A model generated the notes under the pieces. It did not search any database and was not told where the DNA came from. It worked only from the letters and a program-made list of their open reading frames with translations. A DNA stretch of 5,092 nt, taken from NCBI GenBank assembly GCA_003445895.1, contig DMCD01000157.1:1-5092 (forward strand), written 5' to 3'. The first letter of the stretch is position 1; every line of letters begins with the position of its first letter. The DNA comes from Lachnoclostridium sp. GTDB lineage: Bacteria > Bacillota > Clostridia > Lachnospirales > Lachnospiraceae. Of this stretch, positions 1 through 3,668 are shown piece after piece. The position numbers and the translations under genes were made by a program.

Positions 1-57
1 GAAGAGGAAGTGGATACTGCCGTGGAGGCACTGAAGACGCTGGCCGAAGAGGGATAA
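1..57 (+). CDS. 3' end of an unidentified protein gene (partial)
   Basis: Reading from base 1 gives 18 codons and a TAA stop (EEEVDTAVEALKTLAEEG). The acidic, amphipathic helix of alternating hydrophobic and charged residues has codon use in keeping with the rest of the window. Such an ending is seen at the C-terminus of many fold-type I aminotransferases and cysteine desulfurases, but 18 residues are far too few to assign a family, so no function is given. The gene lies on the same strand as the glycosyltransferase remnant that starts about 100 bp later. A hairpin without a T-tract follows it, so whether the two are co-transcribed cannot be told. Confidence 0.6.
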   Translation, partial: EEEVDTAVEALKTLAEEG

Positions 58-84
58 GACCAGTGGGGATGCACCCGCGGCAGG

Positions 85-106
85 CAGGATATGCGAGCGT
101 ATCCTG
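85..106. repeat. Inverted repeat / hairpin in the spacer after the first gene
   Basis: CAGGATA (85-91) is perfectly repeated in inverted form as TATCCTG (100-106). A T.G wobble (92/99) and a G-C pair (93/98) extend the stem to 9 bp, closed by the tetraloop CGAG (94-97). No T-run follows on either strand, so it is a poor intrinsic terminator. It could be an operator-like palindrome or an mRNA hairpin in the leader of the 159-467 frame. The structure is plain in the sequence; its role is unknown. Confidence 0.55.
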
Positions 107-113
107 AATAGCG

Positions 114-146
114 TACAGGGTACAGAATACAGAGAACGATACAGAA
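114..146 (+). repeat. Short TACAG direct repeats (heptad spacing)
   Basis: TACAG occurs at 114, 121, 128 and 140. The first three are exactly 7 bp apart (TACAGGG, TACAGAA, TACAGAG) and the fourth is 12 bp further on (TACAGAA). They end just before the Shine-Dalgarno GGAGA (148-152) of the next open frame. They may be a slippage-made tandem repeat or a repeated protein-binding half-site; nothing here decides between these. Confidence 0.5.
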
Positions 147-158
147 TGGAGAACGTGC

Positions 159-467
159 ATGAGAATTCTCAGCATCACGGCCCAGAAGCCGAACAGCACG
201 GGGAGCGGCGTCTTCCTGACGGAGCTGGTGCGGGCGCTTGGTGAGACGGGACAGGAGCAGATGGCAGTGGGAGGCATCTACCCGGAGGACAGGGTGGAGC
301 TGCCGACCCTCATCCATACGGACGAACCGGTAGAAAAAGAACTGCCCGCCTTTGAAGAAAGGCTGGCAGCTGCGATAAAAGACAGTATGAAGGCGGGAAA
401 AACAGAACCCGCCGATGTGAGCCTCCTTACCTGGGAGCGGATTGCCCGGATTGTCCTGGGGGACTGA
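159..467 (+). pseudogene. Internally deleted GT4-type glycosyltransferase remnant (102-residue open frame)
   Basis: The start has a fair ribosome-binding site (GGAGA at 148-152, 6 bp before ATG). Residues 1-40 (MRILSITAQK..., then STGSG and FLTELVRALGETG) resemble the first beta-strand, the glycine-rich donor loop and the first helix of GT-B family 4 glycosyltransferases. Residues about 60-102 (an FEERLAAAIKDS helix, then DVSLLTWERIARIV) resemble the extreme C-terminus of such enzymes, where a TWE motif and a final helix are common. These enzymes usually have about 350-420 residues, so the whole catalytic centre, including the nucleotide-sugar site, appears to be missing, with the join somewhere around residues 45-60. 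The frame stays open, so either the deletion was in frame or a short protein is still made. No transferase activity is expected. The family call is from pattern memory and was not checked by alignment. An intact small protein of unknown role is the alternative. Confidence 0.5.
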
Positions 468-470
468 TCC

Positions 471-788
471 CTAACGGGCATCCACCAGGAAGTGGAGCAT
501 ATCGAGAAAGCGTGAGGTGAGGGCATCGCAGTCGGTGCCGGATGCACTCTGCGCTTTCTCCAGAAGACCCTGGAATGTGCAGATGATGATGTCATTTGCC
601 ATATCCAGGTTCTTTTCATCTATGCGGGTCACCGGCAGGTCTGTGAGAGGCCGGAGAATATGCAGGCAGCGGTCCCGGAAGGAAGAAGACTGAGCCGCCG
701 GAATCAGGATGCAGAAGTTATAGAAATTGTCTATATAACCCCATAGATATAGATAGTCCCGCTTGATATGAAAATCCAGATCTGATAG
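471..788 (-). pseudogene. 5'-truncated regulator remnant, TetR-like C-terminal domain
   Basis: On the minus strand an open frame of about 105 codons runs down to a TAG at 471-473. It contains RDYLYLWGYIDNFYNF, then FRDRCLHILRPLTD, then NDIIICTFQGLLEKA, and ends RFLDMLHFLVDAR. The alternating helices and the FQGLLEKA-type segment look like the ligand-binding/dimerisation half of TetR/AcrR-type repressors. The N-terminal helix-turn-helix of about 50 residues is absent. Upstream the frame passes through the (TA)9 tract and meets a TGA at 873-875 with no ATG, because that DNA is the trxB promoter and riboswitch. No suitable start exists; the only internal Met codons lie deep in the domain. The stop sits 3 bp from the stop of the convergent glycosyltransferase remnant. 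It is best read as a decayed fragment; the TetR assignment is tentative. Confidence 0.45.
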
Positions 789-810
789 TATATATATATA
801 TATATAGAAT
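782..810 (+). promoter_or_regulatory. Candidate trxB promoter with TA-repeat spacer
   Basis: CTGATA (782-787; 4 of 6 matches to TTGACA) and TAGAAT (805-810; 5 of 6 matches to TATAAT) are 17 bp apart, the ideal sigma-A spacing. Transcription would begin near 817, just before the riboswitch P1 stem. The spacer is one G plus eight TA units. A competing arrangement is TTGATA (763-768) with TAGTAT (786-791), also spaced 17 bp. AT-rich DNA gives chance matches easily, so the exact pair is uncertain, but a promoter in this short interval is required by the riboswitch. Confidence 0.5.
789..806. repeat. (TA)9 dinucleotide microsatellite
   Basis: Nine perfect TA units, 18 bp, stand out sharply in a GC-rich neighbourhood. 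The tract lies between the -35-like and -10-like boxes proposed for trxB and also interrupts the upstream edge of the TetR-like remnant on the other strand. Dinucleotide tracts of this length can change by slippage. Confidence 0.9.
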
Positions 811-828
811 TGTATATAGGGAATGATA

Positions 829-906
829 CTTTCCGGGAGAGAACCCGCAGGGGTCGCCGAAGGGGCAAGGTTTCAGCCGAAACTTTCAGGCAAAAGGACC
901 GGAGAG
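829..906 (+). promoter_or_regulatory. Glycine riboswitch (gcvT motif), single aptamer, upstream of trxB
   Basis: The conserved glycine-aptamer core is directly visible. GGGAGAG follows the 5' P1 strand, CGCCGAAGGGGCAA lies at 855-868, and CTTTCAGGCAAAAGGACC lies at 883-900. Pairing also fits. P1 is CTTTCCGG (829-836) with CCGGAGAG (899-906), 8 bp with one wobble. The P2 tip is ACCC (843-846) with GGGT (851-854) around a GCAG loop. A P3 stem is GTTTC (870-874) with GAAAC (879-883) around AGCC. The family binds glycine in nascent mRNA and usually turns genes on. Many members are tandem; here no second core follows before the terminator-like hairpin, so this is a singlet. The sole gene downstream is trxB. 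Confidence 0.92.
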
Positions 907-915
907 AGGACCGGA
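896..915 (+). repeat. Direct octamer repeat GGACCGGA at the aptamer's 3' edge
   Basis: GGACCGGA occurs at 896-903 and again at 908-915, separated by GAGA. The first copy includes the 3' strand of riboswitch P1 (899-906). The second repeats its CCGG. Because CCGG is self-complementary, the second copy could pair with the first (899-902 with 911-914) or could replace it in pairing with the 5' P1 strand (833-836). Either would make it a natural switching strand. This role is inferred from complementarity alone. Confidence 0.6.
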
Positions 916-944
916 TTTTGGATCTGAGTGTCATATTCAGAAAC

Positions 945-990
945 AGAGGGCGCTGTATGGGTGTTTTTCCGCAGTGCCCTTTAATTTTTA
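945..990 (+). terminator. Terminator-like hairpin between the riboswitch and trxB (expression platform)
   Basis: AGGGCGCTG (947-955) pairs with CAGTGCCCT (972-980), 9 bp with one G.T wobble. The stem is extended by 946/981 (wobble) and 945/982, around a 16-nt loop. The T-rich run TTAATTTTTA (981-990) follows directly. This is the form of an intrinsic terminator and lies where a riboswitch expression platform belongs, about 40 nt after the aptamer and 67 nt before the trxB ATG. Glycine would be expected to decide whether it forms. A smaller hairpin, TCTGA (923-927) with TCAGA (937-941), sits in the linker. Confidence 0.72.
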
Positions 991-1045
991 CAAAGCTGTC
1001 AACTCAGTCTGGTTCTGGCCGCCGGTGGGCGCAGAACAAAAATGC

Positions 1046-1050
1046 AGGAG
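1046..1050 (+). promoter_or_regulatory. Shine-Dalgarno site that fixes the trxB start
   Basis: AGGAG lies 7 bp before the ATG at 1058. The in-frame ATG at 974 lies inside the terminator-like hairpin and has no such site, so the longer 342-codon reading is rejected. Confidence 0.85.
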
Positions 1051-1057
1051 TATTGCC

Positions 1058-2002
1058 ATGGAAAAAATCTATGATGTCGTAATTCTCGGTGCGGGCCCGG
1101 CAGGCCTCGCAGCAGGTATCTACGCAGGACGCGCACGTCTCTCTGTCCTGATCGTCGAGAAGGCGCAGGACGGCGGACAGATAGCCATTACTGCCGAGAT
1201 CGAGAATTACCCGGGACAGATCGTGGAGGGAGAATCCGGACCGTCCCTGATTGCCCGCATGACCGAGCAGTGCAAGAAGTTTGACGTAGAAAGAGTATCC
1301 GACCTGATCAGCGAAGTGGATATCGAGGGAGAAATCAAGGTTCTCAAGGGTGCCAAGGGCGAGTATAAGGGCAAAAACCTTATCATTGCCACCGGTGCGC
1401 ATTCCAGACCCATTGCCTGCGAGAGAGAGGCTGAGTTCGTCGGCAGAGGTATTTCCTACTGTGCAACCTGCGACGCCAACTTCTTCGAGGACCTGGAGGT
1501 TTACGTGGTCGGCGGCGGAGATTCCGCAGTCGAGGAGGCCATGTATCTCACCAAGTTTGCGAGAAAGGTAACCCTGATCCACAGAAGAAATAAGCTTCGC
1601 GCAGCGAAGTCCATCCAGGAGAAGGCGTTCAAGAACCCGAAGCTGGAGTTCATGTGGGATTCCGTAGTTACGGAGGTTCACGGCGATGACATCTTAAGCG
1701 GCATGACCGTTAAGAATGTAAAGACCGGTGAGCTCACCCAGATCCAGGCAGATGAAGATGACGGCATCTTCGGTCTGTTCGGTTTCGTGGGAACCGTTCC
1801 GAACACAGATATCTTCAAGGGTATCGTGAACATGGACGAGAGAGGCTACATCATTACCGACGAAGAGATGCACACCAACATCCCGAATGTCTATGCGGCA
1901 GGCGATGTGCGTGTGAAGAGACTCCGTCAGGTGGTTACCGCTGCAGCCGACGGCGCCATCGCGGCAGTGATGGTTGAAAAGAGTATGTCAGACTATGAAT
2001 AA
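1058..2002 (+). CDS. trxB: Thioredoxin reductase (NADPH, flavoprotein)
   Basis: This 314-residue cytoplasmic enzyme, the usual length for the low-Mr bacterial family, moves electrons from NADPH through FAD to the disulfide of thioredoxin. The FAD-binding GAGPAG is at residues 11-16 and the ATG motif at 111-113. The redox-active CATC is C135-C138, followed by D139. The NADPH-domain GGGDSAVEEA is at 152-161 and HRR at 175-177. The C-terminal FAD motif AGD is at 281-283, with RQVVTAAADGA following. The intact GGGDSA and HRRxxxR motifs argue for NADPH and against the ferredoxin-dependent (FFTR) variants that have lost them. The start at 1058 is chosen because the Rossmann strand begins at once (MEKIYDVVILGAG) and AGGAG precedes it. 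The gene stands alone behind a glycine riboswitch, with no thioredoxin or grd gene after it in this window. That control suggests service to glycine metabolism, such as glycine reductase, encoded elsewhere. Confidence 0.96.
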   Translation: MEKIYDVVILGAGPAGLAAGIYAGRARLSVLIVEKAQDGGQIAITAEIENYPGQIVEGESGPSLIARMTEQCKKFDVERVSDLISEVDIEGEIKVLKGAKGEYKGKNLIIATGAHSRPIACEREAEFVGRGISYCATCDANFFEDLEVYVVGGGDSAVEEAMYLTKFARKVTLIHRRNKLRAAKSIQEKAFKNPKLEFMWDSVVTEVHGDDILSGMTVKNVKTGELTQIQADEDDGIFGLFGFVGTVPNTDIFKGIVNMDERGYIITDEEMHTNIPNVYAAGDVRVKRLRQVVTAAADGAIAAVMVEKSMSDYE

Positions 2003-2013
2003 TGCCGATACGG

Positions 2014-2043
2014 CACTGTGATTGTTAATAAATAAAAACAGTG
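2014..2043. repeat. Spaced inverted repeat CACTGT / ACAGTG after trxB
   Basis: CACTGT (2014-2019) and ACAGTG (2038-2043) are perfect inverse copies around an 18-bp AT-rich centre. A small GCCG-ATA-CGGC palindrome (2004-2014) lies just before it. On the minus strand this AT-rich centre provides the T-tract beyond the 2047-2081 hairpin. It may have no function of its own. Confidence 0.4.
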
Positions 2044-2046
2044 AGA

Positions 2047-2081
2047 AACGGGCCCGCCGGAAGAGATTCCAGGGGCCCGTT
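2047..2081. terminator. Shared terminator hairpin between convergent trxB and pyrI
   Basis: AACGGGCCC (2047-2055) pairs perfectly with GGGCCCGTT (2073-2081). An inner stem, GGAA (2059-2062) with TTCC (2067-2070), closes on a GAGA loop. On the minus strand the stem is followed by TTTCTCACTG and then TTTTTATTTATT, which suits termination of pyrBI. On the plus strand it is followed only by TCTAATGTTTC, a weaker tail, so it is the better terminator for pyrBI and a plausible one for trxB. Confidence 0.8.
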
Positions 2082-2102
2082 CTAATGTTTCGTGTATCCG
2101 AT

Positions 2103-2133
2103 GGGCTAGATTTGCGCGTGAGGCGCAGAGCCC
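2103..2133. terminator. Second hairpin just after the pyrI stop
   Basis: GGGCT (2103-2107) pairs with AGCCC (2129-2133). TGCGC (2113-2117) pairs with GCGCA (2123-2127) around GTGAG. The two stems are joined by an asymmetric internal loop (5 nt against 1 nt). It lies 7 bp downstream of the pyrI stop codon in minus-strand reading. There is no T-run, so it more likely blocks exonucleases at the mRNA end or slows polymerase ahead of the 2047-2081 terminator than terminates by itself. Confidence 0.5.
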
Positions 2134-2140
2134 GGAGAAA

Positions 2141-2575
2141 TCAGTGCCGGTAGGCCGGTGCCTTCTCGTCGCAGTAGATGCAGCGGTAGGTGCCGGTGGT
2201 CTCGGCGGAGAGATAGAATTCCTGCGGCAGTTCCTGCTCGACGGAGGTGATGCAGCGCGGGTTCTTGCACCGGATGACACCGCGGATCTTCTTCGGGAGA
2301 CGCAGCTTCTTTTTCTCGGAAACCACATTGTCCCGGATGATGTTGACGGTGATGTTATGGTCGATGTAGCCCAGGGCATCCAGGTCCACCAGGTCCAGAC
2401 CGCCCTCAATCTTGATGATGTCCTTTCGGCCCATGGCCTGGCTGCGGGCGTTCTTGATGATGGCCACCTGGCAGTCCAGCTTGTCCAGGCCCAGCATATA
2501 ATAGATCTCCAGGCTCATGCCGGGTTTGATGTGGTCGAGAACGATACCTTCATTTAATCCACTGATGTTCAGCAT
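2141..2575 (-). CDS. pyrI: Aspartate carbamoyltransferase regulatory chain
   Basis: This 144-residue protein is close to the 153 of the E. coli chain. PyrI binds nucleotide effectors (ATP, CTP, UTP) in its N-terminal domain and, through a zinc domain, clamps PyrB trimers into the allosteric holoenzyme. The allosteric domain covers about residues 1-95, with [15 protein letters not shown] at 16-30 and the conserved KDIIKIEG at 51-58. The zinc domain has all four ligands: C103 and C108 (CKNPRC) and C132 and C135 (CIYC), the spacing of E. coli C109, C114, C138 and C141. The start codon overlaps the end of pyrB by 7 bp, and a G-rich stretch in the pyrB tail supplies the ribosome site, so translation is probably coupled for balanced chain synthesis. 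The ending RH is followed by TGA. Nothing looks damaged. Confidence 0.97.
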   Translation of the reverse strand: MLNISGLNEGIVLDHIKPGMSLEIYYMLGLDKLDCQVAIIKNARSQAMGRKDIIKIEGGLDLVDLDALGYIDHNITVNIIRDNVVSEKKKLRLPKKIRGVIRCKNPRCITSVEQELPQEFYLSAETTGTYRCIYCDEKAPAYRH

Positions 2576-3492
2576 GGTTTTTCCACCCCCAGTAATGTCA
2601 TGATGAGCGCCATACGGACGTAGACGCCGAACTGTACCTGCCGGAAATAAGCTGCCCGCGGGTCGTCATCCACATCCACGGTGATCTCATTGACCCTGGG
2701 AAGGGGATGGAGGACGAACATATCGGGCCGGGCCAGCTTCATCTTCTTTTTGTCAAGAATGTAGAAGCCCTTCATGCGGATGTAGTCTTCTTCGTTGAAG
2801 AAACGCTCCCGCTGAACTCTGGTCATGTAGAGGATATCCAGATCCGGCATGGTGTCATCGAGGCTGACCACCTCCCGGTAGGGGATATGCTTCGGATCCA
2901 GGACCGTCTCCTTGATATAGTCCGGAACCTTCAGCTCCGGCGGGGAGATGAGGACAAAGCGGATTCCGTCATAACGGGAAAGGGCATTGATCAGGGAATG
3001 GACGGTACGGCCGAACTTCAGATCGCCGCAGAGACCGACGGTCATGTTGTCAAGACGGCCCTTCAGGGTTTTAATGGTCATCAGGTCGGTGAGCGTCTGG
3101 GTCGGATGCTGATGGCCGCCGTCGCCGGCGTTGATTACGGGAATGGCGGATTTCTGAGCGGCGACAAAGGCCGAACCCTCTTTGGGATGGCGGATGGCCG
3201 CGATATCAGCGAAACAGGAAACGGTGCGGATGGTATCGGACACGCTTTCGCCCTTGGCAGCGGAACTGGAATTTGCGGAAGAAAAGCCGATGACGCTGCC
3301 GCCGAGGTTCAGCATGGCAGTCTCAAAGCTCAGCCTGGTGCGTGTACTGGGCTCGTAGAAGAGTGTGGCGATCTTTTTTCCGTCACAGACATGGGCGTAT
3401 TTTTGCCGGTTGTTCATGATATCGGTGGCAAGCTCGAGCAGGCTGTCGATCTCCTCCACCGAAAAATCCAGCGGGTTGAGCAAATGTCTCAT
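2569..3492 (-). CDS. pyrB: Aspartate carbamoyltransferase catalytic chain
   Basis: This 307-residue protein, of normal length, joins carbamoyl phosphate and L-aspartate to make N-carbamoyl-L-aspartate, the committed step of pyrimidine synthesis in the cytoplasm. The carbamoyl-phosphate loop STRTR is at residues 49-53 and the mobile-loop S76/K80 pair lies in [12 protein letters not shown] is at 129-132, R162 is in [12 protein letters not shown] is at 224-227 and HPLPR at 262-266. These correspond to the E. coli catalytic residues R54, K84, H134, Q137, R167, R229 and Q231. TRVQ and the accompanying pyrI mark it as ATCase rather than ornithine carbamoyltransferase. AGGAG (plus-strand 3501-3505) lies 8 bp before the ATG. 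The stop overlaps the pyrI start. The leader from the predicted start site is only about 43 nt, so no PyrR-type attenuator fits. Confidence 0.97.
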   Translation of the reverse strand: MRHLLNPLDFSVEEIDSLLELATDIMNNRQKYAHVCDGKKIATLFYEPSTRTRLSFETAMLNLGGSVIGFSSANSSSAAKGESVSDTIRTVSCFADIAAIRHPKEGSAFVAAQKSAIPVINAGDGGHQHPTQTLTDLMTIKTLKGRLDNMTVGLCGDLKFGRTVHSLINALSRYDGIRFVLISPPELKVPDYIKETVLDPKHIPYREVVSLDDTMPDLDILYMTRVQRERFFNEEDYIRMKGFYILDKKKMKLARPDMFVLHPLPRVNEITVDVDDDPRAAYFRQVQFGVYVRMALIMTLLGVEKPC

Positions 3493-3541
3493 CTTGTGGT
3501 CTCCTTATGAATAAAGAACAATATGCAGTTGTTTCGGTCAG

Positions 3542-3570
3542 ATTATATAATAAAGGGCAGTCCCCCGCAA
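3542..3570 (-). promoter_or_regulatory. Candidate pyrBI promoter
   Basis: Read on the minus strand, TTGCGG (plus 3565-3570) and a perfect TATAAT (plus 3542-3547) are 17 bp apart. Transcription would start near 3535, leaving a leader of about 43 nt before the pyrB ATG. The -35 matches the consensus in only its first three bases, which leaves room for regulation, but no operator is recognised. The -10 lies in the palindrome ATTATATAAT, so a TATAAT also reads on the plus strand, without a good -35. Confidence 0.6.
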
Positions 3571-3625
3571 GATGGAATTCCCAAAAGTAAAAATTTGCAA
3601 AATACTACCCCCCCGCCGGGCTTTT

Positions 3626-3634
3626 TGTTATGAT
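3626..3634 (+). promoter_or_regulatory. Candidate extended -10 promoter of the sensor gene
   Basis: TG (3626-3627), one base, then TATGAT (3629-3634) forms an extended -10 element, 5 of 6 to consensus. No -35 matches at 17 bp, as is often true for extended -10 promoters. The start would fall near 3641, 28 bp before the ATG. Just upstream lie a run of seven C (3608-3614) and a short CCC/GGG inverted repeat followed by TTTTT. Confidence 0.4.
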
Positions 3635-3668
3635 GAAGATAAGAATGTGCATGGAGAGGAGGATTCGG

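Noticed and set aside
114..146. CRISPR-like repeats
   Set aside because: The units are 5-7 bp with almost no spacers, far below the repeat and spacer lengths of a CRISPR array.
278..619. Minus-strand open frame of 113 codons across the two remnants
   Set aside because: It lies antisense to the glycosyltransferase remnant and out of frame with the TetR-like one; its Ser/Arg/Trp-rich product resembles no protein family.
731..934. Minus-strand open frame of 67 codons across the TA tract
   Set aside because: It is antisense to the riboswitch and out of frame with the TetR-like remnant, and the IYIYIY stretch is simply the TA repeat translated.
908..982. Second glycine aptamer of a tandem riboswitch
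   Set aside because: Neither the CCGAAGGGG-type core nor the CTTTCAGG-type core recurs after 906; the space is taken by the linker and the terminator-like hairpin.
974..1057. Longer trxB reading with 28 extra N-terminal residues
   Set aside because: Its ATG lies inside the terminator-like hairpin with no ribosome site. The extra residues do not resemble the family, and the Rossmann strand begins right after the ATG at 1058, which has AGGAG 7 bp upstream.
810..1082. Plus-strand open frame of 90 codons over the trxB leader
   Set aside because: It overlaps the glycine riboswitch, the terminator-like hairpin and the trxB start, lacks a Shine-Dalgarno site and has an arginine-rich random composition.
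2144..2557. Plus-strand open frame of 137 codons opposite pyrI
   Set aside because: It is the antisense shadow of pyrI, whose four zinc cysteines are intact on the minus strand.
2707..3510. Plus-strand open frame of 267 codons opposite pyrB
   Set aside because: It is the antisense shadow of pyrB, whose catalytic motifs are complete on the minus strand.
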